This document shows positions 20,987 to 30,436 of a DNA stretch of 64,000 bases, piece by piece (within the stretch, counting starts at the first letter, position 1; every line of letters begins with the position of its first letter). Source of the stretch: Methylophaga thalassica MP (GTDB lineage Bacteria; Pseudomonadota; Gammaproteobacteria; Nitrosococcales; Methylophagaceae). Location of the stretch: NCBI RefSeq assembly GCF_000214595.1, contig NZ_AFIG01000003.1, forward strand, positions 744,001 through 808,000, written 5' to 3'. The notes below the pieces were generated by a model. The model had not been told where the DNA came from and ran no database searches. It was given only the letters and a program-made list of their open reading frames with translations. The position numbers were made by a program, and so were the translations under genes.

Positions 20987-22468
20987 ATGCACACACTGCC
21001 GGACAATTTATATACAGCAGCGCAAACCCGTGAAATTGATCGCAGCATCATTGAAGATCATCACATTAGCGGTAGCGAACTGATGTCGCGTGCGGCAAAA
21101 GCCGCTCTGGATATTTTGGTCAAAACCTGGCCTCGGACCAAATACATCATCGTGCTGTGTGGTGCCGGTAATAATGGTGGTGATGGTTACGATCTCGCGC
21201 ATCAAGCCATTAATCAGGGTTTCAATGTCGATGTTATCGAACTGGGTAATCCCGATAAAATGAGTGAAGAAGCTTTGAAGGCCAGGCAAGGCTTTTTGAG
21301 CACGGGCCAACAAGCACAACCATTTAATGGTGACATCAAGGACGCTGACGTCCTCGTTGATGCCTTATTTGGTACAGGCTTGGATCGCCCGGTCACTGGA
21401 GAGTATGCAAAAGCGATTGAAGCCGTGAATGCTAAGACCCACACTCCGGTGTTATCTATCGACATCCCTTCCGGTCTGAATGCGGATACTGGAAAGATTA
21501 TGGGAGTAGCGGTTCAGGCTGATGTTACCGTTAGTTTTTTAGGCTTGAATCAGGGCTTGTTTACTGGGGATGGGCCTAATCTATCTGGCTGCATTTATTT
21601 TAATGATTTGGATGCACCGGATACGGTATACGAAACAATTCCTACTGCAACCAAACTGGCTCAGTTCGAACATTATCAGTCACTTCTAAGCCCGAGAGCA
21701 CGCTCAGCCCATAAAGGAGACTTTGGGCATTTACTGGTTGTGGGTGGTAATCAGGGAATGTCAGGTGCAGCCAGGATTTGTGCAGAAGCTGGCGCGCGAA
21801 CAGGGGCGGGGCTTATTAGCATTGCGACATATCCTGAACATGCCAACTGGTTAAATATTGACCGCCCGGAATTAATGGTTAAAGCCATTCATTCAGTTGA
21901 TGACTTAACATCGCCATTAGCGAAAGCATCAGTGATAAGTTTTGGACCGGGACTGGGCCAAAATGCATGGTCTGAAACCTTATTTAACACACTTATCAAT
22001 ACAGATAAGCCGATGGTCATTGATGCTGATGCCTTAAATTTATTAAGTCAGCATCCCCATAACAAGCCCAATTGGATACTCACGCCCCATCCAGGTGAAG
22101 CAGCCAGGTTACTCGGCACCAACAGCAGTGAGATAGAAGCCAATCGCTTTCAGGCAGTTAAACAAATTCAACAAAAATATGGCGGTGTGGTCGTGCTTAA
22201 AGGCGCCGGCACACTGATTTGTGATGGTCAAACAACGCTAGTCTCAACCGCGGGCAACCCCGGTATGGCAAGTGGTGGTATGGGAGATGCCTTGACCGGC
22301 ATTATCGGCGGATTACTCGCGCAGAAAATGTCACTCTTTGACGCCGCCAGCCTTGGTGTCATACTTCACGGTATGGCAGCCGACAGAGCGGCTAAAGAAC
22401 ATGGAGAGCGAGGATTACTGGCATTAGACTTATTACCTCACCTCCGCCACCTGTTGAACTCAAAATAA
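20987..22468 (+). CDS. nnr: Bifunctional NAD(P)H-hydrate repair enzyme (epimerase/dehydratase)
   Basis: About 493 residues. The N-terminal half is the NAD(P)HX epimerase (NnrE) with CGAGNNGGDGYDLA and SIDIPSGLNADTG. The C-terminal half from about residue 225 is the ADP-dependent dehydratase (NnrD) with KGDFGHLLVVGGNQGMSGAA, LTPHPGEAARLL and GNPGMASGGMGDALTG. Together they repair damaged NADH and NADPH. The ATG at 20987 gives the normal N-terminus; a TTG at 20966 is less likely. It is followed nine bases later by tsaE. Confidence 0.96.
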   Translation: MHTLPDNLYTAAQTREIDRSIIEDHHISGSELMSRAAKAALDILVKTWPRTKYIIVLCGAGNNGGDGYDLAHQAINQGFNVDVIELGNPDKMSEEALKARQGFLSTGQQAQPFNGDIKDADVLVDALFGTGLDRPVTGEYAKAIEAVNAKTHTPVLSIDIPSGLNADTGKIMGVAVQADVTVSFLGLNQGLFTGDGPNLSGCIYFNDLDAPDTVYETIPTATKLAQFEHYQSLLSPRARSAHKGDFGHLLVVGGNQGMSGAARICAEAGARTGAGLISIATYPEHANWLNIDRPELMVKAIHSVDDLTSPLAKASVISFGPGLGQNAWSETLFNTLINTDKPMVIDADALNLLSQHPHNKPNWILTPHPGEAARLLGTNSSEIEANRFQAVKQIQQKYGGVVVLKGAGTLICDGQTTLVSTAGNPGMASGGMGDALTGIIGGLLAQKMSLFDAASLGVILHGMAADRAAKEHGERGLLALDLLPHLRHLLNSK

Positions 22469-22477
22469 GAAAATAAC

Positions 22478-22933
22478 GTGCATAGATACCTCGACAACGA
22501 ACAAGCTACGCTTGATTTAGGCAGAGAACTCGCCTTAGTTGCGCCTGCCCAGCTTTTTACTATCCATCTTGAAGGTGAACTCGGCGCCGGGAAAACCACC
22601 TTTACCCGCGGCTTTGTGCAGGCTTTAGGTCATCAGGGCAATGTCAAAAGCCCGACCTATACCCTGGTTGAGCATTATCAGCTCAATAACCGTGATATTT
22701 ATCATTTTGATTTATACCGGCTGAGTGACCCAGGTGAACTCGAGTTCATGGGCATCGATGACTATTTCCACACAAATGCCATTTCACTGATCGAGTGGGC
22801 TCAAAGGGGTCAGGATTTTTTACCGCCACCCGATCTGATGATTCAATTGACGTATCAATCCAAAGGAAGACAGGTCGATATTCAAGCGATGACAGCTTTG
22901 GGTGAAGAAGTCTGTGGAAAACTTCACAAATAG
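22478..22933 (+). CDS. tsaE: tRNA threonylcarbamoyladenosine biosynthesis ATPase TsaE
   Basis: TsaE is the ATPase that resets the TsaBD complex in t6A synthesis on ANN-decoding tRNAs. The 151-residue protein has Walker A GELGAGKTTFTRG, then KSPTYTLVEHY, HFDLYRLSDPGELEFMGI and ISLIEWAQRG, all family hallmarks. It starts with GTG. It lies between nnr and amiB as in E. coli. Confidence 0.96.
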   Translation: MHRYLDNEQATLDLGRELALVAPAQLFTIHLEGELGAGKTTFTRGFVQALGHQGNVKSPTYTLVEHYQLNNRDIYHFDLYRLSDPGELEFMGIDDYFHTNAISLIEWAQRGQDFLPPPDLMIQLTYQSKGRQVDIQAMTALGEEVCGKLHK

Positions 22934-23031
22934 TTCAACTTTCCTTTGTATCTCATTTATTTAGAAAGAAAACTTGATTTTAATTTTAAGCAAAGAGAAA
23001 ATAACCCCCAAGTGATCATAAGGGTGTTGAG

Positions 23032-24378
23032 ATGGTCCGTCTCCTGCTAAGTTTTTTTCTACTATATGTTTCAGTGCCTGCTTTGGCTGATGCGATTCAA
23101 GGTCTTCGTGTATCTGCTGATAACCAGAGTGCCCGTTTAGTCTTTGATCTTGATAATAAAGTCAGCTACAAAGCGTTTACATTAGCTAATCCTGATCGTC
23201 TGGTGATCGACTTGAAAGGCTTTCAACAACGCGACAAATTAACCATACCATCGTTAATTAATACGCCGATTAAAGCCGTGCGTTATGCCGCATATGATCA
23301 AAACACACTGCGCGTCGTCTTGGATTTAGCACATGAAGTGCAATATCAGGTTCAGTCCTTACCGCCACAAAAAGATTATCCGAACCGTTTAGTCGTCGAT
23401 TTAAGCTATACAAACGCCCAGCTCAAACAATCCATTGCTGCAGTCAAAGATGAAGCGTTGAATAAGCCTGCTGCCACCGTGACAAATAAAGTTGAACAAC
23501 AACAAAAAATCATTAAAACCAATAAAATTCTGCCGCGAAGGGACATCATTATTGCCATCGACCCTGGCCATGGCGGCCAGGATTCAGGCGCATTAGGTCC
23601 TCATGGCACCAAAGAAAAAGACGTTGTCCTGTCTATTGCCAAAAAGCTTGCCTACCTGGTGGATAAAGAACCGGGAATGCGTTCTTACCTGACACGAGAC
23701 AGTGATGTATTTATCAGCTTAAGACAACGTATTCGTCGTGCCCGCGAAAATGGCGCCGATATGTTTATTTCTATCCATGCTGACGCCTTCACTAACCGCA
23801 ATGCCAGAGGTTCTTCGGTTTATGTCCTATCCAGCCGCGGTGCCAGTAGTGAGGCTGCTCAAATCCTTGCTGACCGCGAGAATGCGGCTGACTTAGCAGG
23901 TGGGATCAGTCTGGAAGATAAAGACGACTTATTAGCGTCGGTGTTACTCGACCTTTCTCAAACGGCGAGTTTGGAAGGCAGTCTGGAAGTCGCTGAAACC
24001 GTATTATCCGGTCTAAAACGCGTAGGGCATGTACACAAAAAGCATGTAGAGTCCGCAGCCTTTGTGGTGCTCAAATCGCCTGATATCCCTTCTATTCTGG
24101 TTGAAACAGCGTTTATTTCTAATCCGGAAGAAGAACAGAAACTGAAAAATGCTAACCATCAAAATAAACTGGCACATGCGATGATGGTCGGTATTCGTAA
24201 TTATTTTCAAAAAAATCCCCTGCCAGGAACCAGTATGCCGCAGCAACATATAGTGAGCCGTGGTGATACTCTGAGCATGATAGCTCAGCGCTATCAGGTC
24301 AAAATGGCAGACATTAAATCAGTCAATAATCTGGCCTCATCCGAAATTCAAATTGGTGATGTGTTAAAAATCCCCTAA
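23032..24378 (+). CDS. amiB: N-acetylmuramoyl-L-alanine amidase with AMIN and LysM domains
   Basis: 448 residues with a signal peptide (cleavage near residue 19). An AMIN domain (about 22-110) should target the division site. The zinc amidase domain (about 170-390) contains AIDPGHGGQDSGALG, EKDVVLSIAKKL, ISIHADAF and SILVETAFISNPEEE, giving His, Glu, His and catalytic Glu. One LysM repeat (HIVSRGDTLSMIAQRY to about 447) ends the protein. It cleaves septal peptidoglycan to separate daughter cells and normally needs an EnvC/NlpD-type activator. The domain order and the place beside mutL match AmiB. Confidence 0.94.
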   Translation: MVRLLLSFFLLYVSVPALADAIQGLRVSADNQSARLVFDLDNKVSYKAFTLANPDRLVIDLKGFQQRDKLTIPSLINTPIKAVRYAAYDQNTLRVVLDLAHEVQYQVQSLPPQKDYPNRLVVDLSYTNAQLKQSIAAVKDEALNKPAATVTNKVEQQQKIIKTNKILPRRDIIIAIDPGHGGQDSGALGPHGTKEKDVVLSIAKKLAYLVDKEPGMRSYLTRDSDVFISLRQRIRRARENGADMFISIHADAFTNRNARGSSVYVLSSRGASSEAAQILADRENAADLAGGISLEDKDDLLASVLLDLSQTASLEGSLEVAETVLSGLKRVGHVHKKHVESAAFVVLKSPDIPSILVETAFISNPEEEQKLKNANHQNKLAHAMMVGIRNYFQKNPLPGTSMPQQHIVSRGDTLSMIAQRYQVKMADIKSVNNLASSEIQIGDVLKIP

Positions 24379-24411
24379 ACCTCTTTGAATCCATACGTTA
24401 AACTCTAGCGT

Positions 24412-26070
24412 ATGAACGAAACCAGAATTCACGCTCTCCCACTTCATCTAGCCAATCAGATTGCGGCTGGTGAAGTGGTAGAGCGTCCCGCTTCCGTACT
24501 CAAAGAGCTTGTTGAAAACAGTATTGATGCCGATGCAAGCCAAATTGATATCGTCATTGAAGGCGCGGGAAGCCAACTGATTAAAGTCACCGATAATGGT
24601 AGTGGTATTCACCCTGAAGACTTAGCTTTAGCCTTAAGTCGTCATGCCACCAGTAAATTACATAGCAGCGAACAACTCAGCGTGATCGGTAGCTTAGGCT
24701 TTCGTGGCGAAGCATTACCCAGTATCGCTTCAGTGACGCGTTTAAGCCTCACATCCAAGCAAGCCGAACAAGACTGTGCCTGGCAAGTGCGTTCAGATCA
24801 GTTACAGCCAGAGCCAGCAGCTCATCCAGATGGCACCACCGTTAGTGTAGCGGAACTGTTTTTTAATTTACCGGCACGTCGTCGTTTTCTGCGAAGTAAT
24901 AAAACCGAGCTTCACCATCTTATTACCACCTTCTATCGACTCGCATTAAGTCGCTTTGACATTGGTTTCAGTGCCCGTTTTGATGAACAGACTTCGATTA
25001 AATTACCTGCACTCAAGTCAGCTCATGCGTACTCACAAAGACTGGTAAAAATCTGTGGTCAGGCCTTTGTTCGTGATGCCAACTACCTGGAACAGTCTTT
25101 TGAAGACATTCATTTATCTGGTTGGGTCAGCAAAGCCTCTGCCCACCGAGCTCAAACCGATGTGCAATATTTCTTCATCAATGGCCGTGTGATCAAGGAC
25201 CGGGTGATTAATCATGCCATTCGTCAGGCCTATGGCGAATTGCTGCCATCTGGTCGCCAGGCAGCTTATGTTTTATACCTGACCATGCCGTTAGACCGTG
25301 TTGATGTCAATGTACACCCAACCAAGCATGAAGTCCGTTTCAGAGATGCACGTTTAATCCATGGGCTTATCAACAAGGCGATTCAGGAAGCACTGCAAGA
25401 AACTGAAGTAAAAAATAATCGTCAGACGGAATTAACGCTGCCAGAAAATATACACATCAATGAGCAGGCGTCGACATATCAGACAGAAACAACAACGATA
25501 GAAAAATCGGCCAGTCTTAAAAATAAGATGACGGTTCGAGCTGATTGGTCAGCCGCATCGATTTTACATAACCGTTTTATTGTTATTCATGCTCCAGAAC
25601 CGGCGCTAATTGATCTGCAACAAGCGGACAAACGTATTCGCCAACAACAGTTTAAGCAAGCTATTCACAACAACAATGTGAGCTCCAGACCGATTCTAGT
25701 CCCTGTTCGTTTTCCTCTGTCCGCCTCAGACATCAATAAATTCCAGGGTTTTAAAACCCGTTTATCTTCTTATGGTGTTGAGTTTGAAGTGGATGACACT
25801 TCGCTGACAATTAAACGTATTCCATTTCTTTTATCTCAGGTTGCCTTGCCTGATTTAGTTAGTCGCTTAGCAGCAATACTCGATGAAAAAAACAGCGATA
25901 GTCACGCGTTAATCACCGATGAACTAATACGCTTAATACCGGACAATCCCATCCATAACCTTGAACAGGCAAAACCGATTATCGAACGGGTGCTCAGTAA
26001 TAGCATTGAAAAAACACAGTGCTATCGTAAACTTGATCCTAGCTTACTGACTGGCTTATTCTCATCTTAA
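24412..26070 (+). CDS. mutL: DNA mismatch repair protein MutL
   Basis: 552 residues. The N-terminal GHKL ATPase shows LANQIAAGEVVERPASVLKE, VENSIDADA, VTDNGSGI and GFRGEALPSI. The C-terminal dimer domain begins near residue 380. The metal-dependent endonuclease motif DQHAxxE of MutH-less bacteria is replaced (IDLQQADKRIRQQQ), so this MutL should not nick DNA itself. That fits the presence of mutH at 49740. It follows amiB by 33 bases. The usual next genes, miaA and hfq, are absent here. Confidence 0.96.
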   Translation: MNETRIHALPLHLANQIAAGEVVERPASVLKELVENSIDADASQIDIVIEGAGSQLIKVTDNGSGIHPEDLALALSRHATSKLHSSEQLSVIGSLGFRGEALPSIASVTRLSLTSKQAEQDCAWQVRSDQLQPEPAAHPDGTTVSVAELFFNLPARRRFLRSNKTELHHLITTFYRLALSRFDIGFSARFDEQTSIKLPALKSAHAYSQRLVKICGQAFVRDANYLEQSFEDIHLSGWVSKASAHRAQTDVQYFFINGRVIKDRVINHAIRQAYGELLPSGRQAAYVLYLTMPLDRVDVNVHPTKHEVRFRDARLIHGLINKAIQEALQETEVKNNRQTELTLPENIHINEQASTYQTETTTIEKSASLKNKMTVRADWSAASILHNRFIVIHAPEPALIDLQQADKRIRQQQFKQAIHNNNVSSRPILVPVRFPLSASDINKFQGFKTRLSSYGVEFEVDDTSLTIKRIPFLLSQVALPDLVSRLAAILDEKNSDSHALITDELIRLIPDNPIHNLEQAKPIIERVLSNSIEKTQCYRKLDPSLLTGLFSS

Positions 26071-26101
26071 TAATAATGACACAACTCCAGAGAGAAATAT
26101 T

Positions 26102-27208
26102 ATGGCTAAGTCTGCTCGTTCAGCCCCATCCCTTGTCCCGGCAATTCTTGCCTTAATTGTACTGGTCGGATTAGCGTATTTACTTTTTGCTGACTTACAA
26201 CCCTCCCGCACCGAGCATACGGTTTCGCCTCCGATTGAAATTGAAGATCCGCAAATAGAAGAAGTCACCATCGAACCTGTTGCACCTTCCGAAGATCAAC
26301 AAGCGATTACCGAGAAAGAAGCTGAACAATTTGTTGACCACCTGGGTAGTAAAGCTGTCACGCTGGATGGCAAACAGGGTGAGTTCGTCCGTAAAGACGG
26401 TACGATTGTGATTCCAAAAGTAGAAAAACGTGACACAACTATCGGTCAGCTACTAGCCGATAAAAGCCTTAGTCCTGACACCCCTGTCACCATCGAATAC
26501 ACCGAGACCGAAAAACAACAAACGACAATACAGGCACTTGATGACAGCACTGAAGATAAAAACACGATTGTCACCATAGAAAAAGCTGACGGCAGCCAGC
26601 AACAAAGCCCATTGATAGATTTAATAAACGATAATAATATCGATAAAAATGCACAAATTACCGTGATTAACAAACAGGCCATCCAGAAAAAAACCACGAT
26701 TGGTCAATTATCACAATCCGAACTCTCCCCCAAGCAGGCCATTCACGCAGAAATCGATCGAGGCTCTATCGAGTTGTCAGTGAATGATATTGTCAAATCA
26801 GGAGGTTTGGATGACAACGCATTGTTTTACCTGCATCGCGTTACCGAAGCTGATCGTCAAGGATTATGGGGCATTATTCAGTCAGGTTTGATTCAGCGTT
26901 TTCGCCAAGGCCTAACCCTTGAAGGCATAGGTATTAATAAAGATCTGGTTCGAGTCACCATCCCTGCTGATGCCGATGAACCTTTACCCACCGGCCTAAG
27001 CTCATTTCTTGGCAAAATATTGAATAATAAAGTGGAATCCAGCTACATCTATAACTACACCACCAGCACGATGGGACATAATCCGGATCTTATCTATCCA
27101 GGACAGCAACTGATTTTGATTCATTTCTCCAATGATGAGTTAAAACAAATCTATCAATTCTTTGCTGATCAACGAAACGAGCAAGCACAAACGTTTGCCA
27201 TTCACTGA
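26102..27208 (+). CDS. Unrecognised membrane-anchored repeat protein with LysM-like C-terminus
   Basis: I do not recognise this 368-residue protein. A single hydrophobic helix (about residues 11-32) anchors it, with the rest predicted periplasmic. A proline/acidic stretch follows, then about four degenerate repeats of 30-40 residues between about 100 and 220, each with a TTIGQL- or SPLIDL-like start and a P/K-xxxVT-I-like end. The C-terminal 100 residues end with HNPDLIYPGQQLILIHF, which resembles the end of a LysM domain, suggesting cell-wall binding. It begins 31 bases after mutL with an AGAGAAAT-type ribosome site. A role in envelope or wall metabolism with amiB is only a guess. Confidence 0.6.
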   Translation: MAKSARSAPSLVPAILALIVLVGLAYLLFADLQPSRTEHTVSPPIEIEDPQIEEVTIEPVAPSEDQQAITEKEAEQFVDHLGSKAVTLDGKQGEFVRKDGTIVIPKVEKRDTTIGQLLADKSLSPDTPVTIEYTETEKQQTTIQALDDSTEDKNTIVTIEKADGSQQQSPLIDLINDNNIDKNAQITVINKQAIQKKTTIGQLSQSELSPKQAIHAEIDRGSIELSVNDIVKSGGLDDNALFYLHRVTEADRQGLWGIIQSGLIQRFRQGLTLEGIGINKDLVRVTIPADADEPLPTGLSSFLGKILNNKVESSYIYNYTTSTMGHNPDLIYPGQQLILIHFSNDELKQIYQFFADQRNEQAQTFAIH

Positions 27209-27282
27209 TGATTTTAGAAATCGCCTTTTTTGTTGTTGTATTGCTGATTATTGGTGTGGCCTTTTTAATCCCGTTTGATTAA
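27208..27282 (+). CDS. Possible 24-residue single-span membrane protein
   Basis: A short frame starts at the ATG that overlaps the preceding stop (TGATG) and encodes MILEIAFFVV followed by a hydrophobic run ending IPFD. Almost the whole product is one membrane helix. The overlap with the upstream stop would allow coupled translation, and the stop overlaps the convergent RND gene by four bases. It could be chance; conservation in relatives would decide. Confidence 0.35.
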   Translation: MILEIAFFVVVLLIIGVAFLIPFD

Positions 27283-30200
27283 ATGGTGTTTACACCTGAC
27301 TCACTTTCCTTGTCGGCGTTAAATCGTCCATAGCGCAACATCACGCTTGGCAGCACTAATAAATTCAATATCGTCGATGAAATCAAGCCACCGATGATAA
27401 TGCTAGCCATGGGTCCCATGATTTCACGGCCGGGACTATCTGAGTTCATTGCAATCGGTAACATCGCTAGCGCCGTCACTAAAGCGGTAATCAGAATCGA
27501 TGGTAAACGCTCCTGAGCACCACGAATGGCGGTATCCAAATTCCATTCCGCCCCTTCTTCTATCACCATATATTGATAATGTGACACCAACATAATCGCA
27601 TTACGCAAGGTAATCCCAAAAAGGGTGACAAAACCGACTAATGAACCGATAGACAAGACGCCGTTCGTTAATACGACGGCCAGCACGCCGCCGACTAAAG
27701 AAAACGGTAAGTTGATTAACACCAGCAACATATTACGAAAGCTTTGTAATGCCACAAAAAGTAACAACAACACCGCTACACCCGCCAAGGAGGAATGCAC
27801 AATTAAATCCTCACGCGATTGTGCTTGTGCTACCGCTGCGCCCGTAAATTCGGGATAAATATCCGCTGTAAATGCCACTTCTTTATGAACCCGTTGCTTA
27901 AGCTCAGTAAAGAAAGAGCTTAAATCACGATCGGTGACATTGGCAGTGACGGTCTGTAAACGCTGTGATCCGCGATGCTGAATCATATGACGTCCAGAGA
28001 CCTGTTGAATGGTCGCAATATCCAGCAAGCGCAACATCACCCCATCAGGAGTCTGAATGGGTAAATTTCTTAATTGTTGGGGTTGTCGACGCAATCTTTC
28101 GGGCAGAACCACAACCACATCAAACACCTGATTGCCTTCATAGACCTGGCCGACTACAGCACCATCAAAGCCTGTTTTAACAGCCTGCATCACCTGCGCA
28201 GGACGTAAGCCCCAATAGGCCAGTTTGTCTAAATCCAGCCTAACCTCGAGCTGAGGCTCGCCAGGTGGCGCACGCAACTGTACATCTGCCGCGCCATCAA
28301 TATCCCTGATAACTTTGGCTACTTCTTGCGCTGTCTGATCTAAAGCATCCAGATCTTTGCCATAAATATTCACCACAATCGGTGAGGTATAACCAGAAAT
28401 CGTTTCATCAATACGTTCGGTTAAAAACGTATTCACTTCTGAATTCACACCGGGAAACGCTTCTAATATCTCACGAATTTCATCCAGAACCCGCTGTTGT
28501 GATGGACCATCCATCGGTTCCAGATCCACTTCATACTCGCTGTAGTGGGTACCAAAGGTATCCGCACCACGCTCAGCACGCCCCGCCCATTGTGACGTTG
28601 AACGAACACCGGGTATTTCCGCCACACGTTGCTCAATACGGCCGCCGATTCGCAAGGATTCTTCAATGGATGTCCCAGGCACACTGGCAGTATGAATAAT
28701 GTAATGACCTTCTCGTAACTCGGGTAAAAAACTTCCCCCTAAAAAAGGCAGTATTGCTAAGCCCGCTAAACAAAACCCAAGCACCCCCAATAATGTCACT
28801 CTTGGAAAACGGCTTATCGATGATAAAAGACGGCCATAAACGGGTTTAATCATCCTCACCAATGGTGGCTCGTCATGACTGACATCTCCCGCCCGGGTCA
28901 GCAAGATATGGCAAAGCGCAGGCGTGACAGTCAATGCCACCGCTAATGAGGCAAAAATAGCCAGAATATAGGCTTCACCCAACGGCTCAAACATTCGTCC
29001 GGCAACACCACTCAAGGTCAATAAGGGCACAAATACCAGCATCACAATAAAGCTGGCATAGACGACAGAACTCCGTACCTCCATCGACGCTTGATACACC
29101 ACTTCCATCGCAGGTTTTGGCTTCGCGAGTAGCGCGTTTTGTCGTAAGCGACGAAAGATATTCTCAGTATCAATGATAGCGTCATCCACCACTTCACCGA
29201 GCGCAATCGCCAGCCCCCCCAACACCATAATATTGATGTTGATGCCAAACTCTAACAGCACAATCATGGCCGTAAATAAGGACAGTGGAATGGCTGTCAT
29301 CGAAATAACAGCGGTACGGATATTAAATAAAAACAAAATCAGCACCAGCATGACCAGCCCACCACCGACCATCAGATGCTCTTGAATATTATGCAAGGAG
29401 GTCTGGATGTAATTAGCAGGCCGGAATAAGTCATCATGCAAGACCACACCTTCCGCAGCAAAGCCATCTTTGAACTCATCTAAAGCCGCTTCAATACCTT
29501 CGGTCACCGCCAGCGTATTGGCTTTGTACTGACCAATCACCATTAGAACAACAGCCGGTTTACCACCAATAGCTGCACCGCCGATTGTGGGCGCTGGCGC
29601 TTCTTTCACTGCTGCAATATCACCCAGCCGTAAAACAGTATTTCCCTGTTTTCTGACAACAACCTTGGCTAGCTGCTTGGCATTAAGTGGTTGTCCGCTG
29701 ACTTGAATGGTCATCCGCTGATTCTGATTTTCAATAAAGCCCGTGCCCATAATGCCGGTGGCTTGTTGCGCCACAGTCATCACTTCATCGAGCGAAATAC
29801 CATATTTCGCTAATTTGCTGGGGTCGATTTGAATTTGCAATTGGCGTTCATGGCCACCAAACACATTGATATCTGCCACACCATCAACACTCAACAACCG
29901 CGGAGCAAGCGTCCAGTCAACAAGTGAGCGCAGTGTCATTAAGTCTTGTGAGTCCGAGGTCAGACCAATGGTCATAATCGTGCCCGACGAGGACTCTAAC
30001 GGCACCATTAATGGCGACCCAACACCTGCAGGCAGAGCGTCTTTCAAGCCTAACAAGCGTTCAGACACTAACTGTCTGTCCAGATAAATATCTGTACTGT
30101 CGTAAAACGTCAGAATCAGTACCGAAAGGCTGGGAATAGATTGTGAGCGGATAGACTCCATACCCACCAGCCCACCCAGGGCATTTTCTAAAGGCTGGGT

Positions 30201-30395
30201 CACCAACACTTCGACTTGCTCAGCCGTCAGCCCCTGCGCTTCTGTTTGAATAATGACTTGTTTGGGTGCAAATTCTGGAAAGATATCCAGGCTGGAATTA
30301 GATAGCTTATATATGCCATAGATCAATAGCATGGAGGCTAACGCCACGACCACACCCCGAAAGCGCACTGAGAAAGCAACGACTTTAGACAACAT
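27279..30395 (-). CDS. Heavy-metal-efflux-type RND transporter permease (CusA/CzcA family)
   Basis: A 1038-residue inner-membrane proton antiporter of the RND superfamily, HME branch. Helix 1 is followed by a first large periplasmic loop (PEFAPKQVIIQTEAQGLTAE) and the second half repeats this plan. The motif in helix 4 reads GEVVDDAIIDTEN (about residues 398-410). CusA has GAMVDAAIVMIEN there and CzcA GLIVDGAVIIVEN, so this version carries extra acidic residues and does not settle the substrate. It forms a unit with the adaptor gene upstream. No outer-membrane factor gene is nearby, so a TolC-like protein must come from elsewhere. Confidence 0.9.
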   Translation of the reverse strand: MLSKVVAFSVRFRGVVVALASMLLIYGIYKLSNSSLDIFPEFAPKQVIIQTEAQGLTAEQVEVLVTQPLENALGGLVGMESIRSQSIPSLSVLILTFYDSTDIYLDRQLVSERLLGLKDALPAGVGSPLMVPLESSSGTIMTIGLTSDSQDLMTLRSLVDWTLAPRLLSVDGVADINVFGGHERQLQIQIDPSKLAKYGISLDEVMTVAQQATGIMGTGFIENQNQRMTIQVSGQPLNAKQLAKVVVRKQGNTVLRLGDIAAVKEAPAPTIGGAAIGGKPAVVLMVIGQYKANTLAVTEGIEAALDEFKDGFAAEGVVLHDDLFRPANYIQTSLHNIQEHLMVGGGLVMLVLILFLFNIRTAVISMTAIPLSLFTAMIVLLEFGININIMVLGGLAIALGEVVDDAIIDTENIFRRLRQNALLAKPKPAMEVVYQASMEVRSSVVYASFIVMLVFVPLLTLSGVAGRMFEPLGEAYILAIFASLAVALTVTPALCHILLTRAGDVSHDEPPLVRMIKPVYGRLLSSISRFPRVTLLGVLGFCLAGLAILPFLGGSFLPELREGHYIIHTASVPGTSIEESLRIGGRIEQRVAEIPGVRSTSQWAGRAERGADTFGTHYSEYEVDLEPMDGPSQQRVLDEIREILEAFPGVNSEVNTFLTERIDETISGYTSPIVVNIYGKDLDALDQTAQEVAKVIRDIDGAADVQLRAPPGEPQLEVRLDLDKLAYWGLRPAQVMQAVKTGFDGAVVGQVYEGNQVFDVVVVLPERLRRQPQQLRNLPIQTPDGVMLRLLDIATIQQVSGRHMIQHRGSQRLQTVTANVTDRDLSSFFTELKQRVHKEVAFTADIYPEFTGAAVAQAQSREDLIVHSSLAGVAVLLLLFVALQSFRNMLLVLINLPFSLVGGVLAVVLTNGVLSIGSLVGFVTLFGITLRNAIMLVSHYQYMVIEEGAEWNLDTAIRGAQERLPSILITALVTALAMLPIAMNSDSPGREIMGPMASIIIGGLISSTILNLLVLPSVMLRYGRFNADKESESGVNTI

Positions 30396-30436
30396 ACAGC
30401 TACACCTCGGTCAGCAGACAATTAGAGAAGACGTGT

